Below, in pieces: positions 1-10,503 of a stretch of 64,000 nt of DNA (position 1 is its first letter; every line of letters begins with the position of its first letter). The notes beneath the pieces were generated by a model. The model made no database searches and was not told the DNA's origin. It saw nothing but the letters and a program-made list of their open reading frames with translations. Made by a program: the position numbers and the translations under genes. Source of the stretch: Melastoma dodecandrum (taxonomy: Eukaryota; Streptophyta; Magnoliopsida; Myrtales; Melastomataceae); contig JARUPY010000396.1 of the NCBI GenBank assembly GCA_029817715.1, positions 2,728,001 through 2,792,000 on the forward strand. The letters run 5' to 3'.

Positions 1-1123
1 GCTCTAGAAATCTAGTTAGGCCTAATCCTACAAAAACTGAGTCTCGTCAACAATGTCAAAGTTACCAGGCAAACTTTCCCTACGGTGGAAGTATATGATA
101 CACAGAATCTGTCTGATCCCATATAGCTAATTGCAACCACAATCATGTTAAGAAGGTGAAGAACATCAAGAAGAAAGAGGTGACCCCAGAGGTTTTCCTT
201 GATGAGGACATGGGGCAATCCTAGATGAGTTTTCAGTAGGATGGGCGGTGAAAAAGGTATGTTACCCCACCTTTGTTTTCGTCTTATCCCTTCCACTCAT
301 TAATGAAAGTTGCTAACATCATCTCTAGGCGATATTCATTCGACATTTTTCTCTCTGGAGAAGCCGGTCTCCTGCTTCCCTCATGTAGCAAGGAAACCAT
401 GCACCCAACTACTTTCGTGTTTTTCTTTTTCCTATAATTAAGGTTTTTCAATGCAGAATTTCCTATACAACAACAAGCACGAGTAGAAAGTACAGGGGCA
501 AAGAAGGGCTAGAACATAGCTTGCCGCAAGAGACGAAAATCCACCTAGTCAGCAAGGAATGGCTTATTGGAAGGATATGTAGCCAAAGAATGATAAATTT
601 TAAGTAACAAAGTTGACAGTAAAGGGATCAGTTCAACTAGTACTCGACATTGACCCGTTATAGATCAGCCTGTCAATCAGGCGCTTACTTTAGGGACAGG
701 GGAGTGTGATCCTAAGCCTCGCGTTTGTAATTACGTTTCAACATGATGTCCAAGGATAGTACCTATAACCCCTGGTCAGTATAGCTGCATTTTCGCCATT
801 GGAAAAGAAGGTAAGCAGTTGACACGATTTATTAGCTTTAAAGCTAGAGGAATCCAGAAGGTTCCTAACGGTTCATCAATTGCATATGTTTGTAACTATT
901 GATTACTTGCAATGGGAAATGATATTTTCCATTCTTATGAGAAGACATCAAGAAATGACTCTGGAAATTCAAGGCTCTAGCAACATAATTTCCTATCTCG
1001 TGCCTAATTAGGAAGGCAAACAAACGCTTAATAACTAAGGCAGGAACAGAAAATAAAGGACCAATTGCTCATACAGATGACATTTGAATTATGAGGGACG
1101 AATGACGCAATTGAGGAAACTAG

Positions 1124-1193
1124 CCACATGATTTCTCAATGGTGGGACAACTATTGGACCACATGATTTCTCAATGATGGGACAACTATTGGA
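1124..1193. repeat. 35-bp tandem duplication
   Basis: Two adjacent copies of a 35-bp unit starting CCACATGATTTCTCAATG, differing at one base. The related pair in unit B (about 43065-43135) has its own differences, so the duplication predates the segmental duplication. Confidence 0.75.
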
Positions 1194-2965
1194 CCTCATG
1201 TCCTTTACCGCTTACTATTGGCTGAAATACTAACAGCATAATTCCCAAAGATGAAACAGACTGAAATGTAAGTTTGATGTAGGAAAGAGTGTGAGGTACA
1301 ATTTGATGGGTTTTGCACAAGAAGTTATGGCATTGACTTTGGGGATAAAACTACGTCTGTATCTAGTGCATTGATGCATTAGGTAACAGTGATCATTCTC
1401 CTCGTAAAGATGAGATTGGTCGAGTCTCGGACCATGATCGTCTAAGGGAACACAAACAAGTCGATCCAAAATTAGGGGATTGCATGGACATTCTGGATCT
1501 TTTTCAGGGCTGCCGAAAGGTCCCGCAATGTTGAAAAAGATAGAGACGTCGGAAAAGTAAGTGGTGCGGTAGATTGGCAGAGTAGCCCCGAGGAAGATCC
1601 TATGCTGGAGAGTTACCTCATGAAGTAGGGATCGAGGATTTCTCAATGCAAGAATTAAAAGAAGCCAAACCAAAAGCCATACATGACAAGTTTGAGGTGA
1701 GCACAGTTGCGATAAAAGCTAAGTTCGTTGGATCAGCAGAACGACAACGATCATCACAAACTGCTTATCAGAGTGTAGACGAAGTAAGATCATTTAGCTG
1801 GATGTCAAATGCGATGAAATAGCAATTGGTAACCACATATTTCTCAAAATCTGCCTTTCCCATTTCCTTTTTGGACAGAATTTCAAGCAGACGGTATTGA
1901 AATACGAAACTTATGTCTGATGCAGGAAGAAGTTCGACGTAGGCAACAACAATTGCTAACCGTAGAGTCCTGATTGATAGGGATATGCATTAGGCAACGG
2001 GAAGTCCACTCACCACTCAAACTGGAAATGAATGTATATATGTGTAGAATTATGGTATTTTACCCTCCGAGAATGTATTACGACAGGATATGTTGGTAAG
2101 TTGAGGATGATGCTAAGGAAAATAGATCCAGAGGTACACATCATATAGGAAAAAGAAGGAAAGGCTTCTGAAAGGTTCGCGACAAGGTCTCTATGAATTC
2201 AAGAATGCAGTACCCTCTAAATCGAAGCTTCAGCATTGGAACCTTGTTAAGTTTCTTGGATGTTGTAATCAAGAATAAGAGAGAATGTTAATACATGAAA
2301 AAATGCCAAATAACAGCTTCGAAATTTTAATATTCGATATGGCTCTTGGAAATACTCTTATCCACATCATTCTGGTGGAGCCAAACGAAGTGCAATAGAG
2401 AATAATAGACAGGTCGACAGCTAGGACATTTATGGCGGGAAGAAAACAACAGTTATAATTAAAACGAACCGGATTTGGTTTGCATATTTGAGGCAACAAT
2501 TGACCATGATTGCTTGAGAAATTGCAGATCCAACCCGAAAATGGATTCTTTGGGCCAAGGCGTACTTACATTATAAATGGAATTGCCTTTTTTTTATGTC
2601 AAGACTCCAGGTCAAGAATTATCCAAAGAGATCTTAAAGTCTACAATATTCTTCTCGATAAGGAAAATGAACCCTAAGTTTTTTTTTTTTGACTTTGAAA
2701 TGACAAGAAGCATCGAAGGAGAGGAAGGTGAAGGAGATACTAACAGGGTCGTTGGAACTTAGTAAGAAATGTTGCATAAGGTCGACAACCACAACCATGT
2801 CTACCACAAGTGTTCATAAAGAACTCATTTATTTAAAACGGCAAGGACTGTCCGACTTAACAATTTATGCCTCTAATTAGTCATTTTGTATTACGAGTGA
2901 GTGTACTATTCTGTTTATCAACCCTAATGCGCATCATATTTCTCCTTATTACTCCAACTAACTGC

Positions 2966-2977
2966 GCTCTGATACCA
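2966..2977 (-). other. Primer binding site (initiator tRNA-Met type)
   Basis: On the minus strand the sequence reads TGGTATCAGAGC, the standard match to the 3' end of plant initiator tRNA-Met used by many Copia and Gypsy elements. It lies two bases from the LTR-like sequence at 2980, which fixes the element's orientation as minus. Confidence 0.6.
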
Positions 2978-2979
2978 AC

Positions 2980-3646
2980 TGAAACATCCTACAAAATTTT
3001 CACATTTTTATCAGAATGATTCTCCGTCCTTTGACGGTCAAACTGCGGAAGCGACAAAACTATTCCTCCACCGTGGCAATATCTAATGTCTTAGTACTCC
3101 AATCCTTGCCACGTATTCTCCTTTTAACCTAGTCCTGCATCACATTAAAATAATTCCCCAAAACTAGAGTCAGCGATAAATCGCTGAGAATGCCTCCCAT
3201 GCACATGCGAAAATATGAGGCCACTAATATTTTCCTATCGTGCAACTTTCAAAACCGTTTATGCAGCATGCGCTAAGACAGTATAATCCACAATTTCCAA
3301 GTAAACATATACTACTCAATCACAATGGTGCCATATAAGTAATAAGCAGTAAACCATCTCAGTAATATAAGCGACTCCCATGTTTCATCCTCCCTCATCT
3401 CATACCAACCCTTCTCAAGGTGCTAGAACCACCGCGGTGCGTTCTCACCCACTCCTCCGGGAGCGCCCGGGTAACGGCAGCGGGCACAACCGCGGGTGGT
3501 CGTTGCCCCTCCGTACTCCTCCGACCACTGTCGGGTATGTCCTCAAGTGCAAGATCCCATAATCAACTCATAAGTAATATGACTCAGTCTCACCTCCCAA
3601 GGTACAGCAGAAGTTTGAAGTTTAGCTCCATTATATTTCTCTGTTA
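2980..3646 (-). mobile_element. LTR of the minus-strand retroelement, unit A
   Basis: The sequence begins TGAAACATCC beside the primer binding site and is shared at four places: here, 21441-22110, 44918-45586 and, as a 3' part, 53225-53429. The copy at 21441 sits in an unrelated context (an SDH2 pseudogene), which supports a mobile repeat with its own boundary at TGAAAC. The far boundary is uncertain because similarity fades around a CTGTTATTC motif and no clear target duplication is found. Confidence 0.5.
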
Positions 3647-4235
3647 TTCTCCGTTTTTTTTATGTTGACCGACTTATATTATTAGTAAACACTTTTTGGT
3701 AAATCAAAATAGGAAATTTTATTTATAGTAAACACTTTTTGGTAAATCAAAATAAGAAATTTTATTTATCTTAGTACTATATATTTATTTTAGAATAATA
3801 AATTATTTTTAAAACTTTAATGGAAAAATATCGATATGATCGAGTCAATTCTTTATTTTATCGTTATATAGTTTGTTGTATAATTTTATCTCCAATTTTT
3901 ATTTTTATATTGATTTTGACCATTTTGTTTTTTAGTGAAAGTCAAATAAACAAAGAACGAGAAAAAGAAAAAAGCAAAATGGAGTTCTTATTGATTTTCA
4001 AGAGATTAACATAAAATAGATATTTTTTTATTTTTAGAGATTTTAAAATAAAAATTATTTAAAAAATTATAATCGAATTAATAATAAATAATTATAATAA
4101 ATAAAAATTCACACTAACAAAAATAACTAATTATTATAAAATTGCCATTTTAATAAAACGTGATATTCACCACAAAAACCCTAAGAAACTAGGAGGAGGA
4201 AGGAAAACCCACCAAGGGAGTGAAACAAAGGGAAA
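3647..4235. other. AT-rich upstream spacer of RPB3-A with a 43-bp tandem duplication
   Basis: No gene is seen. Positions 3683-3725 and 3726-3768 are two copies of a 43-bp AT-rich unit containing TAGTAAACACTTTTTGG. Unit C has the same doublet (53462-53547), whereas unit B has a single copy near 45623-45665. The stretch would hold the RPB3 promoter and 5' UTR, but no specific element can be assigned. Confidence 0.6.
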
Positions 4236-5014
4236 ATGGAAGGGATGATGGGGGGGAGTATCGTACCAGAGATTCCCCAAGGTCAAGCTCCGGGAGTTGA
4301 AGGATGACTACGCTAAGTTCGAGCTCCGCGACACCGACGTCAGCATGGCGAACGCCCTCCGCCGCGTCATGATCGCCGAGGTCCCCACCGTCGCCATCGA
4401 CCTCGTCGAGATCGAGGTCAACTCCTCCGTCCTCAACGACGAGTTCATTGCCCACCGCCTCGGCCTCATCCCCCTCTCCAGCGACCGCGCCATGTCCATG
4501 CGCTTCTCCCGTGACTGCGACTCCTGCGACGGCGACGGCCTGTTCTGCTCCGTCGAGTTCCACCTCCGCGCCAAGTGTATCGGAGACCATACCCTCGACG
4601 TCACCAGCAAGGACCTCATCAGCTCCGACCACACCGTCGTCCCCGTCGACTACTCCTCCGATTCCTTCTCCAACGACCCCTCCGACCACAGGCCGCCTCC
4701 TTCCCCTCGTCTCCCTGCTTCCTTGCCCCGTGATTTCTTTCTTGAGGGAACTTACTATAGCTGCTTGTTTCTCTTTAGGGGTATCATCATTGTGAAGCTG
4801 AGGAAGGGGCAGGAGCTTAGGCTAAGGGCTATAGCAAGGAAGGGCATCGGAAAGGATCATGCCAAGTGGTCCCCTGCCGCCAGTGACATTCATGTATGAA
4901 CCGGATATTCACATCAATGAAGAGTTGATGGAAACTCTGACCCTAGAGGAGAAAGTGAGCTGGGTCGAGAGCAACCCAACCAAAGTATTCGACATTGATC
5001 CGAATACCGAGCAG
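4236..5014 (+). pseudogene. NRPB3: RPB3-like RNA polymerase subunit 3, copy A, 5' exons (pseudogene)
   Basis: This encodes the N-terminal two thirds of the third-largest subunit of RNA polymerase II (shared with Pol IV/V in plants), the alpha-like partner of RPB11 in the assembly platform. Visible blocks include KDDYAKFELRDTDVSMANAL, AHRLGLIPL and [13 protein letters not shown]. Exon 1 ends at 4691 and exon 2 runs 4779-5014. Lesions: the ATGs at 4236/4245/4248 are one base out of frame with the conserved reading frame because of a seven-G run (4250-4256); six bases are missing near 4540, deleting a cysteine of the zinc-binding loop seen in copy B; two bases are missing near 4881, shifting the frame before the VTFMYEPD block. 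The first intron has a GC donor (4692). The last exon is at 10940, beyond a Copia insertion. Family identity is certain; pseudogene status follows from the lesions. Confidence 0.88.
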
Positions 5015-5115
5015 GTTTGTCATTGCCTCCCATCTCCATTATTTCAGAATGGAATTTTCTGTTGGCTAGATTTTTATCATACGTCTAGATAACATTCTCC
5101 AATCAGGTTCGCTTC

Positions 5116-5458
5116 TGTTGGACTGAATTAAAGAATAGCAGCTCAAGGCCAAGCCCAAGCAGCCCAAGCCATCGAGACTCAGAGTCGGGTGAGGACAGTT
5201 CTCATCAAGACTCGGAACTGACGGTGGCCCGTAACTAAGAGCAGGGCAGTTTTAGATAATACTGAGATTTTGTTATTGCTGTATATAAGAGACAGTACAG
5301 ACGCGGTGCTGTGTGGGTTGTTACAGGGGTTTTTCCCTCCGTCTATCTTTCTCTTTCCTTGTTTTCTTCTTCCTCCGATTACTTTCTTCTTCCCTTCTTC
5401 TTCTCAACCTTAAATATGGGTAATACCAGTCTTTTCTTCAACCCCAGTAGGTGTTTCA
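5116..5458 (+). repeat. 5' LTR of the Copia element
   Basis: Starts TGTTGGACTG and ends GTGTTTCA. It contains a TATATAAG box at 5282-5289. Relative to the 3' LTR it has one extra 9-bp unit (AGCCCAAGC-type) near 5155-5165 and about 11 base differences. Confidence 0.93.
5282..5289 (+). promoter_or_regulatory. LTR TATA box
   Basis: TATATAAG in the 5' LTR, conserved at 10327-10334 in the 3' LTR. It is the expected Pol II promoter core for the element transcript. Confidence 0.6.
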
Positions 5459-5470
5459 TGGTATCAGAGC
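5459..5470 (+). other. Primer binding site of the Copia element
   Basis: TGGTATCAGAGC directly abuts the 5' LTR end. It is complementary to the 3' end of initiator tRNA-Met, as is usual in Copia. Confidence 0.85.
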
Positions 5471-5497
5471 GGGTGAAGGCGTGAGCCACACAGGAGG

Positions 5498-6571
5498 ATG
5501 GCCGATAACAGTTCTACCCCTGTTTCTGGGTCAGTGACCCACAACTCAGCTCTCCCTAACAATTTTGGTCCGCAGCAGATGCAGCTCCCTGCAAGTGTGT
5601 TCACATCCCTGGTCAAGCTTGATGACACAAATTACCTGGTGTGGAAAGGGCAGGTGATGGCGGCTATCATAGCAGCAGGCTTCGAGGACTTTATTTCTGG
5701 CAGCAGTTCTCCGCCTGCGCAATTTCTCGACTCTGGTGACCTCCTCATGAATCCAGACTATAAAATATGGCACCGCACCGACAAGGCTGTCATGAGCCTT
5801 CTCTTCTCTGCGCTAACATCCGAAACTCTTGGGCAAGTTGTCTGCTGCAAAACAGCCAGTGAAGTATGGCTCACACTCAAGAATAGATTTGAATCCGTCT
5901 CACCTTCCAGAGTCATGAACCTAAAGGTGCAGATGCAGCAGCTACGGAAGGATGGAAAGACGATGCAGCAGTACTTGAGCACTCTGAAGAATCTGGTTGA
6001 ACAGTTAGCGGCCATCGGAGAACCTGTTAGTCAGCGAGACTACTTATGGTGCATGTTGGAGGGGCTGCCTTTGGAATACGATGCTGTTGTCACGTCAATC
6101 TATAGTGCAGATAAAATCACAGTGGAGGAGGCGCAGAACCTGCTTGTCAATTTCGACTTACGCTTGGAACGGAGACAGGGACTTGACTACGCTCTTCCTC
6201 AGGTACATTTCTCGTCACTGAATTCCAGTCAAAACTCGAGGCCTCGTCATGGTTCTTTCCCTTCGTCCTTTAAAAATGTCCCTGACCATTCCCCAAACCC
6301 CATATATACACCACCGAGCCAGTCCAGTCTTCTGGGTCGTCCTCCGTTACGCCCTGGCCCTTCTGAATTTTACATCAGAGGTGGCAGTCGCCCTCCGTTT
6401 CGGCCAAAACCAAAATGTCAGATTTGTTTCAGAACAGGGCATACTGCATTACAATGCTTCCATCGTCTTAACCCACCCTATTCCTCCTTTACCTCCCCAC
6501 CTCGGCCACTGCCATCTCATCCTCGAGCCACATATCAACCACAAACTAATTATACCTCATACACTACCTAG
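5498..6571 (+). pseudogene. gag: Copia gag (nucleocapsid) region
   Basis: The frame starts at an ATG shortly after the primer binding site and encodes about 357 residues. The N-terminal half carries the Copia Gag signature (LDDTNYLVWKGQVMAAI, then an Arg/Lys-rich helical region). Near residue 310 there is a CCHC zinc knuckle, CQICFRTGHTALQC. A TAG at 6569-6571 stops translation; the same frame then continues into the protease, so this is a nonsense change within what would be one polyprotein. Confidence 0.85.
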
Positions 6572-7204
6572 TCTCCTATTTTTGAACAACCAGTGTTTCA
6601 CCCTTCTGTCACACAACCATCTCTATTTTCTGAAGATTGGCTGTGTGACTCTGGTGCTACCCACCACATGTCTCCCTCGTCCACTGGTTTCCAGAATCTG
6701 TCTCTTCATGATGGATCCTCCTCAGTCCTTGTTGGCAATGGTGCACAGGTCCATATTAAACATACTGGTGACAAGATTCTGCAGACTGATTCAGGTTTTC
6801 TACACCTCCTAAATACTCTACATACCCCCGCTCTTTCACAAAATTTGCTTAGTGTTTCCAAGCTGTGTCAAGACAATAATGTATTTCTTGAATTTCATTC
6901 TGATTGTTGTTTTGTCAAGGACAAAGTCTCTCGTCAAATCCTTCTCACGGGTCATCTACATCAGGGCCTTTACAAGTTCCCAGCCCAACCTCCAGCTCCC
7001 ACTGACTGCTTATCTTCCCAACAGCCCGGCCTTTACAAGTTCCCAGCCCAACCTCCAGCTCCTACTGACTGCTTATCTTCCCAGCAGCCCTCTTCTTCAT
7101 CCACTTCAGTTTCTGCTGCTTCTACTGCCTCTTTCTATCCGTCTCCCCACGCAGAGGCTGCTTCTCATGGTCTTGCTGGTCTGCTGTCAAGAGTTCTTCT
7201 GTAA
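6572..7204 (+). pseudogene. Copia protease region
   Basis: In frame with gag past the TAG stop. It contains WLCDSGATHHMSPS, with the aspartic-protease DSGA active site that processes the polyprotein in the virus-like particle. Toward the end a 63-bp segment is tandemly duplicated (6965-7090), giving two copies of the peptide GLYKFPAQPPAPTDCLSSQQ. The frame ends at TAA 7202-7204, just before the integrase motif WHSRLGHPN at 7216 in another frame, so a frame-changing indel lies around 7190-7205. Confidence 0.8.
6965..7090 (+). repeat. 63-bp in-frame duplication inside Copia polyprotein
   Basis: Two adjacent 63-bp units (6965-7027, 7028-7090), nearly identical, each encoding 21 residues of a Pro-rich linker between protease and integrase. 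The high similarity suggests a recent slippage or unequal exchange event. Confidence 0.85.
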
Positions 7205-7206
7205 AT

Positions 7207-8046
7207 AGTTCTACTTGGCATTCCAGACTAGGACATCCAAATATCGATGTTTTATCTCGAATATTACAATCTTTTACAGACCCGGTTCCTCTTAAATCCC
7301 TTCCTTTCTGTCAGTCGTGTGTGTTGAGCAAGCACCACAGCCTATCATTTCCAATTTCCTCTTCTCGTGCTTCTCGTCCATCCCGTTTAATTCATACAGA
7401 CCTCTGGGGTCCCTCTCCGGTGAAATCTACTACTGGGGACTGCTATTTTATCCTTTTTGTCGATGATGCCACACGTTTTACCTGGATCTATTTCCTCCGT
7501 ACTAAAGCTCAGGCACTAGCAGCCTTTCTTCAGTTTCAGGACATGGTTCGTACTCAGTTTAGTGCTTCCATTGTGTCTGTTCGCTCTGATTGGGGAGGAG
7601 AGTTCCGCTCTCTCCACACTCTTCTCACAAAACAAGGGATTGCTCATCAGATTTCCTGTCCCTACACTCCCCAACAAAATGGTCGTGTCGAGCGTAAAAA
7701 TCGATACGTGGTTGAAATGGGACTTACCCTCCTTACTCATGCGGGGGTTCCGAAATCTTTCTGGCCTTATGCCTTTCACGAAGCTGTCTCCCTTATCAAT
7801 TTGCTTCCATCCAAGGTTCTTGGTTTCCAGTCTCCTGTTTTTCTACTTACAAAGATGGTTCCAGACTACACTTCCCTCCGCGTCTTTGGTTGTCGGTGTT
7901 TTCCTTTATTGCGTCCCTATACCTCGCATAAACTTGAATCACGATCTATTTCCTGTGTACTTCTTGGCCGCAGTGCCTCTCATGAGGGGTATATTTGTTT
8001 TGATCCCATTTCTGACAGAATCTGTCTCTCGTCATGTTATTTTTGA
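7207..8046 (+). pseudogene. Copia integrase
   Basis: The frame opens with the GAG-pre-integrase zinc motif (WHSRLGHPN, then CQSCVLSKH) and runs into the catalytic core: IHTDLWGP (first Asp), VRSDWGGEF (second Asp region) and YTPQQNGRVERKN (catalytic Glu). This DDE enzyme inserts the cDNA. The frame ends at TGA 8044-8046; the conserved sequence continues in another frame (HVIFDENTFPFQ), so a single-base loss near 8029 breaks the polyprotein. Confidence 0.85.
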
Positions 8047-10018
8047 TGAAAATACCTTCCCTTTCCAGACACTTCCCTCCTCTTACCACATTTCTTCTTC
8101 GTCTACATGCCTTCCAGTTGTCATTACCCCTGTTTCTCGTCTCCCTCCACTTTCTGATTGTCAGCCCCCTATTTCACCTCTTATTTCATCCTCTTATGTT
8201 CCTTCAACTGTTTCACCTGCAGAACCTAATCCCAGTACCACTTCTCAGTTTGTTGCACCACAGTCAACAAGGATTGCCAACCCCCTGTCTACAGCACCAA
8301 AGTCACCAGGTCAACCTACGTTTCCTAATGTCCACCCTATGACTACACGTTCTAAGGCCGGGATTTATAAACCAAAGACTTATCTTGCCAGTACTTCCCT
8401 GCCTCCACCATCCTCTCTTCACTCTCATCCTTTGCTCCCAACCGAACCAAAAACCGTTGACGAGGCTCTCTCCATACCAATCTGGAAAGATGCGATGAGA
8501 GTGGAATATGAGGTGTTGCTGCGGAATAGTACCTGGGTTCTCGTTCCAGCCTCTTCTTCTTTGAAGACTGTCGGTTGTAAGTGGGTCTTCAAAGTAAAGA
8601 TTCACTCAGATGGTTCTCTTGAGCGCTGTAAAGCCCGGTTAGTTGCGAAAGGCTTCCACCAAACGGCAGGAGTGGATTACAAAGAGACTTTTAGCCCGGT
8701 CGTGAAGCAGCAAACCATACGCATTCTTCTTGGTTTGGCAGTGTCTGCTGGCTGGCCTTTGCGGCAGCTAGATGTTCACAACGCCTTTCTTCATGGAGAC
8801 TTGTCTGAAATTGTCTATATGCAGCAGCCTCCTGGCTTTGAGGATCCTACTCGTCCGGCTCATGTTTGCCGTCTGCAGAAAGCTTTATATGGCCTGAAGC
8901 AAAGTCCGAGAGCCTGGTACATGAAGCTTAGCACTTGTTTGGAACAGTGGGGATTCACAAATTCCAAGGGGGATGCGTCCCTGTTTTATCAGCACTCGGC
9001 CGTAGGAGTTATAATCGTTCTGGTGTACGTGGATGACATTATAGTCACTGGGTCTGACTCGGCTGGTCTTGCTGCACTTCTGCCGCGCCTGAACAAGGAG
9101 TTTGCCCTGAAAGATCTCAGAGAACTGTCCTTTTTTCTTGGGTTTCAAGTCACTAGACAAAGTGATGGTCTTCATCTATGCCAAGAGAAATATATCAAGG
9201 ATCTTTTTGAAAGAACGAATATGGTGAATTGCAGACCGGTTCCTACACCTATGGCCTCCACTCGTACATTGTCCATGTATGATGGTGAAGAACTTGTAGA
9301 CCCGACTGAATATCGCAGTATTGTTGGAGGGCTACAATACTGCACAAATACAAGACCGGATATATGTTATGCTGTCAATAAGGTATGTCAGTTCCTCCAT
9401 CGTCCAACCTCTGTTCATCTACAGACAGTCAAGCGAATTCTCCGCTATCTAAAAGGGACTATTCAACATGGTATTGTGTTTACTGCCGCGGATTCCGTCG
9501 AAGTGTCCTGTTACGCAGGTGCGGACTGGGCAAGTTGCCCTGATGACAGAAAGAGCACAAGCGGCTACTGTGCATTTCTGGGACATAATCTGATATCTTG
9601 GGCCTCACATAAACAGCGTGTAGTTTCTCGTTCTAGTACGGAGGCGGAGTATCGAGCTCTGGCTGATGGTGTGGCAGAGGTAAACTGGGTACATAAGTTG
9701 ATAGAGGAGTTACAACCTCTGCACAACAGAGCAGTGGAAGTTCCCATGATTTTTTGCGATAACTTAAGCACTATTCATCTGGCTGCAAACCCCGTCCTAC
9801 ATGCTCGCGCCAAGCATGTCGAGATAGACTTTCATTTTGTGAGAGAAAAGGTTATGATTGGGAGTTTGAAGATACTACATGTTAGTTCTGATGGTCAGGT
9901 TGCCGACCCGCTTACTAAAGTTATCCAGGTCCAGAAATTTCTTCGAGCTCGATTATGGCTCACGGTGACAAGCAGAGATAGCTTTCTTCATTGGAAGAAT
10001 GGCAAAGTGGGACAATGA
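8030..10018 (+). pseudogene. Copia reverse transcriptase / RNase H
   Basis: This is the 3' part of the polyprotein, open to TGA 10016-10018. The reverse transcriptase shows WVFKVKIHSDGSLERCKARL, QLDVHNAFLHGDL, and the catalytic YVDDIIVTGSD. RNase H follows with KSTSGYCAFLGHNLISW, SRSSTEAEYRAL and ADPLTK. These domains look intact, but the upstream frame changes mean they cannot be made as part of one polyprotein. The first part of the longer open frame (from 7562) overlaps integrase out of frame and is not coding. Confidence 0.88.
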
Positions 10019-10160
10019 TAATCTGATGAGGAGAGAAGGAGGTGAAAAGTTTGTAATGGCACTGTCAAGCGGTGAAGGTGAATTAGACACTGACTACTGC
10101 TGGAGAATAAATCAGACAAATGAGGATACTGGTGAAGCGGGTGAAGATGGAGCTAGAATT

Positions 10161-10169
10161 GAGGGGAAG
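10161..10169 (+). other. Polypurine tract of the Copia element
   Basis: GAGGGGAAG immediately precedes the 3' LTR, as expected for the plus-strand DNA primer. Confidence 0.7.
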
Positions 10170-10503
10170 TGTTGGACTGAATTAAAGAATAGCAGCTCAA
10201 GGCCAAGCCCAAGCCATCGAGACTCAGAGTCGGGTGAGGACACTTCTCATCAAGACTCGGAATTGAAGGTGGCCCGTAACTAAGAGCAGGGCAGTTTTAG
10301 ATAATACTGAAATTTTGTTATTGCTGTATATAAGAGATAGTACAGACGCGGTGCGGTGTGGGTTGTTACAGGGGTTTTTCCCTCCGTCTATCTTTCTCTT
10401 TCCTTGTTTTCTTCTTACTCCGATTACTTTCTTCTTCCCTTCTTCTTCTCAACCTTAAATCTGAGTAATGCCAATCTTTTCTTCAACCCCAGTAGGTGTT
10501 TCA
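10170..10503 (+). repeat. 3' LTR of the Copia element
   Basis: 334 bp, TGTTGGACTG to GTGTTTCA, with TATA box TATATAAG at 10327-10334. It is followed by the target duplication GCTTC (10504-10508) and then RPB3 intron sequence, which matches unit C directly. Confidence 0.93.

Larger units (their letters stand above)
1..2979 (-). mobile_element. Non-coding interior of an LTR-retroelement-like repeat, unit A (left end outside window)
   Basis: This stretch has no convincing coding region; the longest reading frame (1230-1673, minus) resembles nothing I recognise. Its right end carries a minus-strand primer-binding-site match next to an LTR-like sequence, so it reads as the interior of a retroelement lying on the minus strand, cut by the window edge. 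Nearly the same sequence recurs at 30938-31155 plus 42176-44917 in unit B, where a Gypsy element splits it. Position 215-219 (GCAAT) is the unoccupied version of that insertion site. The large non-coding interior resembles LARD-type non-autonomous elements, but no second LTR is seen, so the class is inferred. Confidence 0.5.
5116..10503 (+). mobile_element. Complete Ty1/Copia LTR retrotransposon inserted in the RPB3-A intron
   Basis: The element is bounded by LTRs at 5116-5458 (343 bp) and 10170-10503 (334 bp), both TG...CA, and flanked by the 5-bp target duplication GCTTC (5111-5115 and 10504-10508). Unit C keeps the empty site with one GCTTC at 54516-54520. Gene order (gag, protease, integrase, reverse transcriptase, RNase H) is that of Copia. 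By eye the LTRs differ at about 11 substitutions plus one 9-bp indel, so the insertion is not very recent. Coding capacity is broken by one in-frame stop and two frame changes, so it is non-autonomous now. Confidence 0.95.

Noticed and set aside
1230..1673. 147-codon minus-strand frame, also at 43143-43607, as a gene of the non-coding element
   Set aside because: No recognisable domain, no start conservation between copies, and the frame is altered by indels between the two units.
3380..3668. Short plus-strand frames in the LTR copies (also at 21841, 45318 and 53225)
   Set aside because: They follow the repeat rather than a gene, differ in frame between copies, and match no protein family.
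4189..4689. Long minus-strand open frame (166 codons, very rich in Val, Gly, Asp and Glu) opposite RPB3-A exon 1
   Set aside because: It is the mirror of a GC-rich, codon-biased RPB3 exon and recurs opposite copies B and C; the composition is that of an antisense shadow.
7562..8029. N-terminal part of the 818-codon plus-strand frame as a separate protein
   Set aside because: It overlaps the integrase in another frame and has no conserved sequence; the real coding part of this frame begins after about 8030.
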